Shown: piece after piece, positions 1 through 7,816 of the stretch
Numbering within the stretch: the first letter of the stretch is position 1
Layout: every line of letters starts with the position of its first letter
Origin: Paraconexibacter sp040581415
GTDB lineage: Bacteria > Actinomycetota > Thermoleophilia > Solirubrobacterales > Solirubrobacteraceae
Length of the DNA stretch: 64,000 nucleotides
Direction: 5' to 3'
NCBI RefSeq assembly: GCF_040581415.1
Contig: NZ_CP114014.1
Span: forward strand, 2,666,001 to 2,730,000
Program-made: the position numbers and the translations under genes
Notes under the pieces: model-generated
What the model was told of the DNA's origin: nothing
Databases searched by the model: none
Seen by the model: the letters and a program-made list of their open reading frames with translations, nothing else

Positions 1-1
1 C

Positions 2-772
2 GAGCAGCCGTACGCCGTCTGGCCGTGGGCCCAGGCCGCGCTCGGCGACGCGAAGCCGACGGTCCTGTCGAACAAGGACGGGTTCGAGTTCGAGAAGATC
101 GCCTCCCTGCGGCCCGACCTCATCATCGGCACCAACGCCGGGATGAAGCGCGCCGACTACGAGAAGCTGTCGGCGATCGCCCCGACGATCACCTCGGAGA
201 AGGGCAGCACCGAGTACTTCGACCGCTGGGACCGCCAGACCGTGCAGGTGGCGCGGGCACTGGGCAAGGAGGCGGAGGGGCGCCAGCTCGTGGCCGACGT
301 GAAGGCCGGCTACGCGAAGGTCGCCGCCGAGCACCCCGAGTTCGCGGGCAAGACCGTCACGTTCAGCCAGAACGGCTTCTACGGCGGCCTGATCTACGTC
401 TATCCCGCCGGCCTGAACACCGAGTTCCTCACCTACCTGGGGCTGAAGGTCAACCCGAAGATCGGGCCGTTGGCCAAGCCCGGCGAGCAGGCCGGGATCT
501 CCGCCGAGAAGCTCGACGTCCTGGAGGCGGACGCGATCCTCTTCGCCACCGAGGCGCCGAAGGACATCAGGGCGCTGCTGAAGGTCCCCACCTTCAAAAC
601 CCTCGAGGCCGTCGCCGAGAACCGGTCCGTGTACACCGACGGCACTCTCGCCGGCGCGATCTACTTCATCAGCCCGCTGAGCCTGCCCTACGTCCTCGAG
701 CGCCTGCCGGACCAGCTCTCGGCCGCGCTCGCGGGCAAGGCGCCGCGGAGGATCATCGACACCTCGCGCTGA
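2..772 (+). CDS. Iron-siderophore ABC transporter substrate-binding protein (5' truncated)
   Basis: This is the C-terminal 256 residues of a periplasmic-binding-protein-2 (FepB/FecB-like) lipoprotein; the start and signal peptide lie upstream of the window. Visible family features are the LRPDLIIG segment near the left end (the usual 'rPDlIi' strand), a long linker helix, and a C-terminal lobe ending in the FISPLSLPYVLERL region where these proteins place the last cleft helix. Such proteins capture ferric siderophores outside the membrane and deliver them to a FecCD-type permease. No permease or ATPase gene is visible downstream, since the next gene is convergent, so any partners would be upstream. 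Family assignment is good; the ligand is unknown. Confidence 0.8.
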   Translation, partial: EQPYAVWPWAQAALGDAKPTVLSNKDGFEFEKIASLRPDLIIGTNAGMKRADYEKLSAIAPTITSEKGSTEYFDRWDRQTVQVARALGKEAEGRQLVADVKAGYAKVAAEHPEFAGKTVTFSQNGFYGGLIYVYPAGLNTEFLTYLGLKVNPKIGPLAKPGEQAGISAEKLDVLEADAILFATEAPKDIRALLKVPTFKTLEAVAENRSVYTDGTLAGAIYFISPLSLPYVLERLPDQLSAALAGKAPRRIIDTSR

Positions 773-815
773 CCGCGCGCGAGCGGTCCGCCCGCCCGCT
801 CGACCCGGCGTGCGT

Positions 816-1613
816 TCAGACGAGCGGGTGCCGGCCCGGCGGCGGCAGCTTCTGGTACTTGTCCTCGAGCTCGGGGACCGGGAGGACGATCACGCCCTCC
901 CGTGGGTCGCCGACCCAGGAGCCCAGGCCGTTGGCCATGGCGTACGCGGCGTAGGCAGCGGCGCAGGCGTCGAGCTCGTCCAGGGTGCGGTGCCAGAGGC
1001 CGCCGTCGGCGTCCACGACCCCGCGCAGCTTCAGCGCGGCGATGCGCTGCTGCAGGCCCCACGGCGTCCGCTTGGGGGACGGTCGATGGCCCAGCAGCGA
1101 GCAGAAGATGGCGTCGGGGTAGGTCTCGGCGAGCCGACCGAAGCGCAGCGCCCCGTCCCCCACCGGTGCCATGACGACGTCCGGCGCGCGCTCCGGCCGG
1201 TACAGGCCCAGCGGCGCCAGTAGCTCGAAGATCCGGAAGCCGACCTCGATCCAGCGCTCCCAGGCCGTCAGCTGCTGGCCGACGGCGGGGACGGGGTACA
1301 GCGGCAGCGAACGCCGGAAGAGCACGGCGTCGCAGACCCGATGGCGCTCATAGCGGCCCTCCGGCAGCTCGAGCTGTGCACGCAGCGCACGGCCCGGGGC
1401 CAGGAGGTCCAGCCGCGGGCCGCTCGGGGCGTCGACGGCGACCACCGCCTCCCCGCCGAAGCCCAGGACGGTGCGGGCGATGGCCTCGGGGTCGCCGGGC
1501 TCGTAGAACGTGGCGACGAGCTCCTGGTCGCCGTCGGCGCCCCGCCTGCGGTGGAGCGTGACCAGCTGCTGGTTGCCCGGGCGGGCCGAGACATCTATGC
1601 CGCAGTACCGCAT
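816..1613 (-). CDS. DUF429 family protein
   Basis: A 265-residue protein matching the DUF429 pattern: an N-terminal GIDVSAR strand (residues 4-10) and a VVAVDAPSGP strand near residue 57, two acidic-tipped beta strands that suggest an RNase H-like fold, followed by the conserved 'CD...FRR' segment (VCDAVLFRRSLPLYP) and a TYPDAIF motif. Family members are predicted nucleases without an assigned role. The start ATG at 1613 leads directly into the conserved first strand. It is divergent from dapE with 67 bp between them and convergent with the iron-binding protein gene. A TATCGT hexamer lies 9 nt before the ATG and there is no obvious Shine-Dalgarno sequence. The biochemical function is not known. 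Confidence 0.75.
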   Translation of the reverse strand: MRYCGIDVSARPGNQQLVTLHRRRGADGDQELVATFYEPGDPEAIARTVLGFGGEAVVAVDAPSGPRLDLLAPGRALRAQLELPEGRYERHRVCDAVLFRRSLPLYPVPAVGQQLTAWERWIEVGFRIFELLAPLGLYRPERAPDVVMAPVGDGALRFGRLAETYPDAIFCSLLGHRPSPKRTPWGLQQRIAALKLRGVVDADGGLWHRTLDELDACAAAYAAYAMANGLGSWVGDPREGVIVLPVPELEDKYQKLPPPGRHPLV

Positions 1614-1667
1614 GCCGACGGGACGATAGTGCCCGTCGGCGGGCGTGGGCCCGCAGCGGCGCTTGTA

Positions 1668-1673
1668 TAGCCT
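1668..1673 (+). promoter_or_regulatory. Putative -10 element of a leaderless dapE transcript
   Basis: TAGCCT sits exactly 7 nt before the GTG at 1681. The same hexamer-to-start distance recurs at several other genes in the window, so this supports GTG 1681, rather than the upstream GTG 1645, as the dapE start. No clear Shine-Dalgarno precedes 1681. This is inference from spacing only. Confidence 0.45.
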
Positions 1674-1680
1674 GAGCCGG

Positions 1681-2784
1681 GTGTTCGAGCACCTCAGCGA
1701 CGCGGAACTCGGCGAGCGGCTGGCGGCCCGGACGCTGGAGCTGATCGACATCCCGTCGGAGTCGCGCAGCGAGGACGTGATCGCCGCCCACGCCCTGCAG
1801 GTCCTGCGGGCCGGCGGCGTCCCGGCGCGTGACGCCGGCGACACCTGTGTGGTGACGGACGACCTCGGCCCGCCGTCCGGGCCGCTCGTGGTCCTCGGCG
1901 GCCACTTCGACACCGTCCCGGGGCAGGGCAACATCCCGGGCAGCCGCGATGCGGACCACGTGTACGGGCTGGGCGCCGCCGACATGCTGGGTGCCGTCGC
2001 CGTCGCGATGGAGGTCGCGCTCGCCGCGGCGGAGCCGGGCCGGGCCGACGCGCTCACCGCCCGGTTGGGGCTGTGCCTGTTCGGTCGCGAGGAGCTCGCC
2101 GTCGCGGAGTCGGCGCTGACCCCCTTGCTGGGCCGTGAGCCCGGCCTGCGCGCGGCCGACCTGGTGCTGATGATGGAGCCGACGGACAACACGATCCACG
2201 CCGGCTGCCTGGGCAACGTCAACGCGACGTGGTCCTTCCACGGCCGCTCGGGGCATTCGGCCCGGCCGTGGCAGGCGGACAACGCGATCGACCGGGCGGC
2301 GGCCGGCATCGCCCGCCTGAACGCCGCGGTCACGCCCGAGGAGCACGTGTTCGACGGCCTCACGTTCACCTCCGTCGTGTCGGTCACGCAGATCAGCGGC
2401 GGCATCGCGCAGAACGTCATCCCGGACCGCGTCGACGCGCACGTGAACCAGCGATACGCCCCGGGGACGACCCCGGAGGCGGCCGAGGCGCTGCTGCGCG
2501 AGCTGTGCGGCGGTGACGGCGAGACGCTCGAGATCACGTCCAACGCCCCGTCCGGCGCGGTCTGCACGGCGGACCCCCTGGTGCAGCGGCTGATCGCGTG
2601 CGGCGACCTGCCGGTGGCGCCCAAGCAGGCGTGGACCCCGGTCGCCGAGTTCACCGGCCAGGGGATCAGCGCGGTCAACTTCGGCCCGGGCGCGCCGCGC
2701 TTCGCCCACCAGCGGGACGAGCAGATCGCCGTCGCCGCCCTGGTGCAGTGCGCCCGCACCCTCGACGCGTTCCTGACGGCGTGA
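1681..2784 (+). CDS. dapE: Succinyl-diaminopimelate desuccinylase
   Basis: An M20-family metallohydrolase of 367 residues that removes succinate from N-succinyl-LL-2,6-diaminopimelate in the succinylase branch of lysine/DAP synthesis. Zinc ligands and catalytic residues are visible: H75-x-D77 in GGHFDTVPG, D101 in GAADMLG, the Glu pair E137-E138 in FGREEL, E166 in MMEPTDN, and a late His in RFAHQRDEQ. A dimerisation lid lies between about residues 170 and 290. The start was set at GTG 1681 because family similarity begins with 'LAARTLELIDIPSES' just inside and a -10-like hexamer lies 7 nt upstream. It overlaps dapC by four bases (GTGA), implying coupled translation. The specificity call leans on the dapC, dapD and dapF neighbours. 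Confidence 0.88.
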   Translation: MFEHLSDAELGERLAARTLELIDIPSESRSEDVIAAHALQVLRAGGVPARDAGDTCVVTDDLGPPSGPLVVLGGHFDTVPGQGNIPGSRDADHVYGLGAADMLGAVAVAMEVALAAAEPGRADALTARLGLCLFGREELAVAESALTPLLGREPGLRAADLVLMMEPTDNTIHAGCLGNVNATWSFHGRSGHSARPWQADNAIDRAAAGIARLNAAVTPEEHVFDGLTFTSVVSVTQISGGIAQNVIPDRVDAHVNQRYAPGTTPEAAEALLRELCGGDGETLEITSNAPSGAVCTADPLVQRLIACGDLPVAPKQAWTPVAEFTGQGISAVNFGPGAPRFAHQRDEQIAVAALVQCARTLDAFLTA

Positions 2785-3953
2785 GCGGCCCGGCGTCGGG
2801 CGCGGTCGCGGTCCCGCTGAACCCGGTGCTGGAAGGCCTGAGGGTCTACCCGTTCACGCGGCTCACGGACGCCGCTCGCGCGCTGCGGGAGAAGGGCGTC
2901 GACGTCATCGACTTCGGCATCGGCGAGCCGCGCGAGCCCACGCCGCTGTTCATCCGCGAGGCGCTGGCGGCCGCGATCACGCCGCAGTCGCCCTACCCCG
3001 TGGCCGCGGGCCTGCCGGAGCTGCGGTCCGCGATCGCCGCATGGGCCGGGCGGCGCTTCGGCGTCGCGCTGGACCCCGCGACGCAGGTCGTCCCGAGCCT
3101 CGGCGCGAAGGAGGTCATCTTCAGCCTGGCGCAGGTGATCGGTCCGGGTGCCGTCGCGGTGACGACCCCGGGCTATCCCGTCGCCGAGCGCGGTGCGCTG
3201 TTCGCGGGCCAGCGGGTCCACGAGCTGCCGCTGACGGCCGAGCGGGCGTTCCTGCCCGACCTGGACAGCCTGCCGGACGACCTGGCCCTGCTGTGGCTGA
3301 ACTACCCGAACAACCCGACCGCCGCCACGGCGGACCTCGCGTTCTACGAGCGCGCGGCGGCGCTGGGGCGTGAACGGGGGTTCGCGGTCGCCAGCGACGA
3401 GGCCTACAGCGAGCTGTCGTTCACGGACGAGCTGCCGGCCAGCGCCCTGCAGGTCGCCGATCTGACGAACGTCCTAGCGATCAACACGCTCTCCAAGCGC
3501 TCGTCGATGCCGGGCATACGGTCGGGCTTCGCGGCGGGCGACCCGCGGCTGGTCGGCGCGCTGAAGCGGTACCGCCCGAATGTCGGCGTCGCCCCGCAGG
3601 AGTTCGTCCAGCGCGCCGCGGCCGCCGCCTGGGCCGAGGAGGACCACGTCACCGCGGTCCGTGAGGTCTACCGGTCCAAGCGCGCCGCGCTGCTGCCGGC
3701 GCTGGAGGACATCGGCCTGAAGCCCGCCGGCGGGGACGCGACCTTCTTCCTGTGGCTCTCGCTGCCGGAGGGCTGGACGTCGAGCGAGGCGTTCGCGCTG
3801 GCGCTGCTGGACGAGGGGCTCGTGGTCGCGCCGGGCGCGTACTTCGGCCCCGCAGGTGAGGGCTACGTCCGCGTGGCGCTCGTCCCGACGCTCGAGGCGT
3901 GCGCGGCAGCGGCGGCCCGTCTGCGGGCGTGGACCGCGCCCCCGCCCGTCTGA
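2781..3953 (+). CDS. dapC: N-succinyldiaminopimelate aminotransferase (class I/II PLP)
   Basis: A 390-residue fold-type I aminotransferase. The GTG start at 2781 lies inside the dapE stop (GTGA overlap). Visible motifs are the N-terminal substrate loop (FGIGEPREPTP), the pyridine-stacking region around TTPGYPVAE, the LNYPNNPTAA motif, the DEAYSEL strand that contacts the PLP pyridine nitrogen, and the Schiff-base lysine K239 in TLSKRSSMPG with a following Arg. It would transaminate N-succinyl-2-amino-6-ketopimelate with glutamate. The specificity call rests on the operon with dapE and on the adjacent dapD and dapF; the fold alone would permit other substrates. Its stop codon lies inside a large palindrome. 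Confidence 0.85.
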   Translation: MSGPASGAVAVPLNPVLEGLRVYPFTRLTDAARALREKGVDVIDFGIGEPREPTPLFIREALAAAITPQSPYPVAAGLPELRSAIAAWAGRRFGVALDPATQVVPSLGAKEVIFSLAQVIGPGAVAVTTPGYPVAERGALFAGQRVHELPLTAERAFLPDLDSLPDDLALLWLNYPNNPTAATADLAFYERAAALGRERGFAVASDEAYSELSFTDELPASALQVADLTNVLAINTLSKRSSMPGIRSGFAAGDPRLVGALKRYRPNVGVAPQEFVQRAAAAAWAEEDHVTAVREVYRSKRAALLPALEDIGLKPAGGDATFFLWLSLPEGWTSSEAFALALLDEGLVVAPGAYFGPAGEGYVRVALVPTLEACAAAAARLRAWTAPPPV

Positions 3954-3999
3954 CGTCCAACTTTGGCCGTCCCGACGACCAGAACTGGACGTCAGACGG
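3946..3999. repeat. 54-nt palindromic element, copy 1 (putative bidirectional terminator)
   Basis: The outer arms CCGTCTGACGTCCA (3946-3959) and TGGACGTCAGACGG (3986-3999) are perfectly complementary over 14 bp. Inside, TGGCCGTC and GACGACCA form an 8-bp stem with one mismatch around a 2-nt loop. The element overlaps the dapC stop codon and separates convergent dapC and dapD. A closely related copy lies at 8659-8712. It probably terminates transcription from both sides, although there is no U-tract. Confidence 0.75.
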
Positions 4000-4020
4000 T
4001 CACGCCGGGCCCGCTGCGCG

Positions 4021-4938
4021 TCAGTCGTTCGCGTGCAGGGCCGCGTTGAGCGCGCCCCAGGTCCCCGTCCTCGGGACGACCTCGACCGCGCCCGTCCGCG
4101 CGTTGCGGCGGAACAGCAGGCCGTCGCGCCCGGAGAGCTCACGGGCCTTGACGACGGTCTCGTCCGGCAACCCGACCGGTGCGCCCGCGGTGACGTAGAG
4201 CCCGGCCTCGACGACGCAGTTGTCCCCGAGGGAGATCCCGACGCCGCTGTTGGCGCCGAGCAGGCAGCCGGCGCCGATCGAGATGACCTCGCTGCCGCCG
4301 CCGGAGAGCGTCCCCATGATCGACGCGCTGCCGCCGATGTCGCTGCCGTCGCCGACGACGACCCCCGCGCTGATGCGGCCCTCGACCATCGACGCCCCGA
4401 GCGTCCCGGCGTTGAAGTTCACGAAGCCCTCGTGCATCACGGTCGTGCCCTCCGCCAGGTGAGCGCCGAGGCGCACGCGGGAGGCGTCGGCGATCCGGAC
4501 GCCGGTCGGGACGACGTAGTCGACCATCCGCGGGAACTTGTCCACCCCGGCGACGTGGAGCGGTGTCCCGGCGGCGCGGGCACGCAGCCGGGCGGCGGGC
4601 AGCGTCTCGGGCAGGACCGGCCCGATCGACGTCCATGCGACGTTCGTCAGGACGCCGAAGAGCCCGTCGAGGTTCAGGCCGTGCGGGGCGACGAGCCGGT
4701 GGCTCAGGAGGTGCAGGCGCAGGTAGGCGTCGGGGACGTCCTGCGGCGCGGCGTCGAGGTCGATCCGCGCGACCACGGCCTCGGTGCGGGTGCCGCGAAT
4801 CGGGTCCGGGTCGCCCAGGACGTCGATCGGGGTGACCTCGGACGCGTCGAGCGACGGGTCGGGGAACCAGGTGTCCAGGACGGTGCCGGTGACCTCGTCG
4901 ATCGTGGCCAGGCCGGCTGCAGTGGCGATCCGCGTCAT
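4021..4938 (-). CDS. dapD: 2,3,4,5-tetrahydropyridine-2,6-dicarboxylate N-succinyltransferase
   Basis: A 305-residue acyltransferase of the actinobacterial DapD type, which transfers succinyl from succinyl-CoA to tetrahydrodipicolinate. The central part, about residues 145-260, carries the hexapeptide periodicity of a left-handed beta helix (for example VRIADASRVRLGAHLAEG, then VVVGDGSDIGGSAS). The conserved MVEGRISAGVVVG stretch precedes the Gly-rich TLSGGG loop. The enzyme acts as a trimer with active sites between subunits. It is followed 27 bp upstream by dapF on the same strand and faces dapC, so four genes of the succinylase route cluster here. A TAGCGT hexamer lies 8 nt before the ATG. 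Confidence 0.93.
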   Translation of the reverse strand: MTRIATAAGLATIDEVTGTVLDTWFPDPSLDASEVTPIDVLGDPDPIRGTRTEAVVARIDLDAAPQDVPDAYLRLHLLSHRLVAPHGLNLDGLFGVLTNVAWTSIGPVLPETLPAARLRARAAGTPLHVAGVDKFPRMVDYVVPTGVRIADASRVRLGAHLAEGTTVMHEGFVNFNAGTLGASMVEGRISAGVVVGDGSDIGGSASIMGTLSGGGSEVISIGAGCLLGANSGVGISLGDNCVVEAGLYVTAGAPVGLPDETVVKARELSGRDGLLFRRNARTGAVEVVPRTGTWGALNAALHAND

Positions 4939-4965
4939 GCGACTGGACGCTACATCGCGCGCGGG

Positions 4966-5802
4966 CTACATGGCCTCCAGCTCGGCCAGCAGCTCGGGCG
5001 TCACGTCGCCGGCGAAGACGGGCACCGCCCAGCCGCTGAGGTCCACGTGCAGCGCTTCGGAGACGTCGACGGTCAGCTCGCCGCCGTCGAGCACGACACG
5101 GACGGGCGACTCGCCGCCGCGCAGGACGTAGGCGATCGCGGCACCGGTGGCCCCGGTGCCGGACGACATCGTCTCCCCGACCCCGCGCTCGTAGATGCGG
5201 GCGCGGATGACGCCGGGCTCGAGCTCGCAGAAGAACGAGACGTTCGTGCGGTTCGGGAACAGCGGGCTGTTCTGGATCGGCGGGCCGACCGTCGCCAGGT
5301 CGAGCGCGTTCAGGACGTCGAGGTCCGGCTCGTGGATCGCGCACTGGGGATTGCCGACTTGGACGTGCTGGAAGCGCCGGCCCTCGACCTCACCGCGGCC
5401 GTCGTCGGGGCCGTCCGGGTAGTCGGCGGACGCCAGGCGGGCCCGTCCCATGTCGACCGTGCACGTCGTGTCCGAGGTGATCGTCGGCCGGATCTCGCCG
5501 GCGACGGTCTGGATCGAGAACTGGCGGCGGTCCGTCCAGCCCGACCGGCGCAGGTACATGATGGCCTCGCGCGCGCCGTTGCCCGACAGCTCGGCCTCCG
5601 AGCCGTCCGGGTTGAAGATCCGCAGCCGCGCGACGAAGCCCGGCTCGTCCGGGGGCGCGAGCTCGAGGATGCCGTCCGATCCGAGGCCGAGGTGCCGGTG
5701 GCAGAGCCGCTCGACACGGACAGGCGTCAGCGGGAACGGCAGCTTGTCGCGCTCGACGATCAGGTAGTCGTTGCCCAGGGCCTGCCACTTCTCGAAGTGC
5801 AT
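4966..5802 (-). CDS. dapF: Diaminopimelate epimerase homologue with Ser/Ser in place of the catalytic Cys pair
   Basis: A 278-residue DapF-fold protein: N-terminal FEKWQALGNDYLIVE, the NPDGSEAELSGNG motif, and ERGVGETMSSGTGA near residue 206. Known DapF enzymes interconvert LL- and meso-DAP with two cysteines acting as acid and base, in 'CGNG' and 'CGTG'. Here both are serine: Ser73 (codon TCG, 5584-5586) and Ser214 (codon TCC, 5161-5163). The rest of both motifs, the length and the surrounding DAP genes are normal. Either Ser/Ser supports catalysis in this lineage, the reaction has changed, or another epimerase does the work. The frame is intact throughout and there is no sign of decay. Confidence 0.85.
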   Translation of the reverse strand: MHFEKWQALGNDYLIVERDKLPFPLTPVRVERLCHRHLGLGSDGILELAPPDEPGFVARLRIFNPDGSEAELSGNGAREAIMYLRRSGWTDRRQFSIQTVAGEIRPTITSDTTCTVDMGRARLASADYPDGPDDGRGEVEGRRFQHVQVGNPQCAIHEPDLDVLNALDLATVGPPIQNSPLFPNRTNVSFFCELEPGVIRARIYERGVGETMSSGTGATGAAIAYVLRGGESPVRVVLDGGELTVDVSEALHVDLSGWAVPVFAGDVTPELLAELEAM

Positions 5803-5815
5803 GATCCGCAGGACC

Positions 5816-6691
5816 CTACGTGGACCGGACGTGGTCGAGGCTGCCCGGATAGCGGTCCAGGATCTCGCGCAGGCCGACCGGGTCCCGGCCGGTGAGGTCC
5901 TTCACCGCCGTCGAGACGGTCGCGAACTCGCCCTCCTTGATCGCGAGGTAGGTCGTGACCCACGCGTCGATCATGAAGTCCGGGACCTCGGGGTCCATCC
6001 GGGACTCGAACGCCTCCTGCAGCGCCTCGTTGTGGAAGGCGATCGGCTTGCCCGAGTGGTCGGCCATGAGCTCGGCGGCGTCGGCGAGCGTGAACGCCTC
6101 GGGGCCGGTGAGGTCGTAGGTCCTGCCCTCGTGGCCGCTCCCGGTCAGGACGGCGACCGCCGCATCGGCGACGTCGTCGCGGGCGACCGCGCCCACCTGG
6201 CCCTTGCCGGCGGGCCCACGCAGGACGCCGTCGGGCCCGACCAGGCCTGGGACGAAGTCGAGGTAGAGGCTGTCCCGGAGGAACGTGAACGGCAGGCCGG
6301 CGTCGCGGATCGCGGCCTCGGTGTGGTGGTGGTCGCGGGCGAGCGTGAACGTCGCGTGCTCCGCGGCACCCAGGAAGGAGACGTAGACCAGGTGCCGCAC
6401 CCCGGCCGCCGCGGCCGCGCCGACCGCACTGCGGTGCTGCTCGAGGCGATCGGGGGCCTCGGCCGCGGAGACCAGCAACAGCGTGTGGACCCCCTCCAGC
6501 GCGGCGGCGAACTGACCCGCGGCGCCGTAGCCGCCGGGTGCCGCGCGGACCTCGGCGCCGTCCAGCTCGGGTGCGCGGGCGGCGTCGCGCACGATCAGCC
6601 GCTGCGCGACCCCCGCTGCGGCCAGCCGGGCGGCGACGCGGCCCCCGATGCCGCCGGTCGCGCCGGTCACCCCGATGAGCTGCTCGGTCAT
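5816..6691 (-). CDS. NmrA/YtfG-like NAD(P)-binding oxidoreductase
   Basis: A 291-residue atypical short-chain dehydrogenase. The N-terminal GVTGATGGIGGRVAARL is the dinucleotide-binding loop, LIVRDAAR supplies the phosphate-contacting arginine region expected for NADP(H), and HLVYVSFLGA plus FTFLRDSLYLDF are typical of NmrA/QOR2 relatives. Such proteins are NADPH-dependent quinone reductases or NADPH-sensing regulators; which applies here cannot be told. It lies 13 bp before dapF on the same strand, so it may be co-transcribed with dapF-dapD. TAGGGT lies 6 nt before the ATG, and a long hairpin separates it from miaA. Confidence 0.75.
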   Translation of the reverse strand: MTEQLIGVTGATGGIGGRVAARLAAAGVAQRLIVRDAARAPELDGAEVRAAPGGYGAAGQFAAALEGVHTLLLVSAAEAPDRLEQHRSAVGAAAAAGVRHLVYVSFLGAAEHATFTLARDHHHTEAAIRDAGLPFTFLRDSLYLDFVPGLVGPDGVLRGPAGKGQVGAVARDDVADAAVAVLTGSGHEGRTYDLTGPEAFTLADAAELMADHSGKPIAFHNEALQEAFESRMDPEVPDFMIDAWVTTYLAIKEGEFATVSTAVKDLTGRDPVGLREILDRYPGSLDHVRST

Positions 6692-6761
6692 GCGTCCACC
6701 CTACGACCGCCCTGCCCGCCGCGCCGCCCGGCCGCCCGCCCCCGCCCTCCGCCCCCGCCGA

Positions 6762-6801
6762 GTGATGGCTGACGCACACCCGTCCGTGCGTCAGCTATCA
6801 C
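6762..6801 (-). terminator. 16-bp hairpin downstream of miaA
   Basis: GTGATGGCTGACGCAC (6762-6777) pairs with GTGCGTCAGCTATCAC (6786-6801), with one G-T mismatch position and an 8-nt loop. It lies between the miaA stop and the start of the NmrA-like gene, both on the minus strand, so it most likely ends the miaA transcript. There is no run of U after the stem. Confidence 0.55.
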
Positions 6802-6847
6802 GCGACGGGCGGGGGTCCCCCACCCGGGCCGCGGCACACCCCCGCGG

Positions 6848-7741
6848 TCAGGGGAGCAGCTGCGCCGCCACGTCCTCTGCCGAGCGGCCCGTGACGTCCA
6901 CCAGCTCGACGGCCGGGAGCTTGCGCATCCACGTCAGCTGGCGGCGGGCGTAGCGGCGCGTGCCCTGCTTCATGGCCGGGACGTCCCCCGCCAGCAGCTC
7001 CCGGAAGCCGAGCGCCTTGCGCGCCGTGTCCGAAGCGCCGGCGGCGTCTGCGGCGCGCACCTCCGCCTCGACGCCGGCGGCGACCATCGCGTCGACCCGC
7101 GCATCGATCGCCGCGTCCAGCGCGGCCCGGTCCATCGTCAGGCCGATCAGCCGCGTCGGGTGCCGGGTGTCGGTCGTCCACAGCTGGGCGTCGCCGGGCC
7201 GCGGCGGGACGTGGCCGGCGTCCAGCAGCTCCAGCGTCCGGACGAGCCGGTGCGCGTCGGCCGGTGCGGTCCGCGCCGCCAGCTCGCTGTCCCGCCGGGC
7301 GAGCTCGGCGTGCAGCGCCCCCGGTCCGTCGGCTCGCAGCCGTGCCGTCCAGCGCTCCCGGACCGCGGGATCGACGGCAGGCCGCAGGTCGAGCTCGGCG
7401 AGCGCCGCGCGCAGGTAGAGGCCGGTCCCCCCGACGACGATCGGCGTGACGCCGTCGTCCAGCAGCGCGTCGATCTCGGCGTGGGCCTGCTCGGCGTACG
7501 CGCCGGCGCTGAACGTCTCGGTGACGGGGACGACGCCGACCATGCGGTGCTCGAGCCGTGCGCGGTCGGCGGCGTCGGCGGCGCCGGTCAGCAGCTCGAG
7601 CCCGGCGTAGACCTGCAGGGCGTCGGCCGACACCGCGACCGGGCGCTCGCCTCGCGCCCGCAGCCGGTCGGCGAGCGCGTGCGCCAGCGCCGTCTTGCCC
7701 ACGCCGGTAGGCCCGAAGATCGCAAGGACGGTGGGCGGCAT
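6848..7741 (-). CDS. miaA: tRNA dimethylallyltransferase
   Basis: A 297-residue enzyme that adds dimethylallyl to N6 of A37 in tRNAs reading UNN codons, the substrate-forming step for MiaB encoded at 12070-13395. The P-loop GPTGVGKTAL is at residues 10-19, the substrate-threonine/aspartate region follows as SADALQVYAG, and the GGTGLYLRA motif lies near residue 95. The C-terminal RRYARRQLTWMRK helix contacts tRNA. The start ATG 7741 begins one strand before the P-loop and faces the SDR gene across 75 bp. In many actinobacteria miaA is next to miaB and dapF; here accessory genes have been placed between them. Confidence 0.95.
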   Translation of the reverse strand: MPPTVLAIFGPTGVGKTALAHALADRLRARGERPVAVSADALQVYAGLELLTGAADAADRARLEHRMVGVVPVTETFSAGAYAEQAHAEIDALLDDGVTPIVVGGTGLYLRAALAELDLRPAVDPAVRERWTARLRADGPGALHAELARRDSELAARTAPADAHRLVRTLELLDAGHVPPRPGDAQLWTTDTRHPTRLIGLTMDRAALDAAIDARVDAMVAAGVEAEVRAADAAGASDTARKALGFRELLAGDVPAMKQGTRRYARRQLTWMRKLPAVELVDVTGRSAEDVAAQLLP

Positions 7742-7803
7742 CGTCCCCGGATCATCGCGCTGCGACGCCCGCGGCCGTCGTCCGGTGCGCGGGGGCACGC
7801 GCG

Positions 7804-7809
7804 TATGCT
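7804..7809 (+). promoter_or_regulatory. Putative leaderless -10 element of the SDR gene
   Basis: TATGCT is followed by exactly 7 nt and then the ATG at 7817, with no Shine-Dalgarno. This fits the -10-to-start spacing seen at several genes in this window. Confidence 0.5.
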
Positions 7810-7816
7810 GCCCGCC

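Noticed and set aside
816..3221. An 801-codon minus-strand frame running through dapE and dapC
   Set aside because: Only its last 265 codons (the DUF429 gene) have family similarity; the rest is the shadow of two well-supported plus-strand genes.
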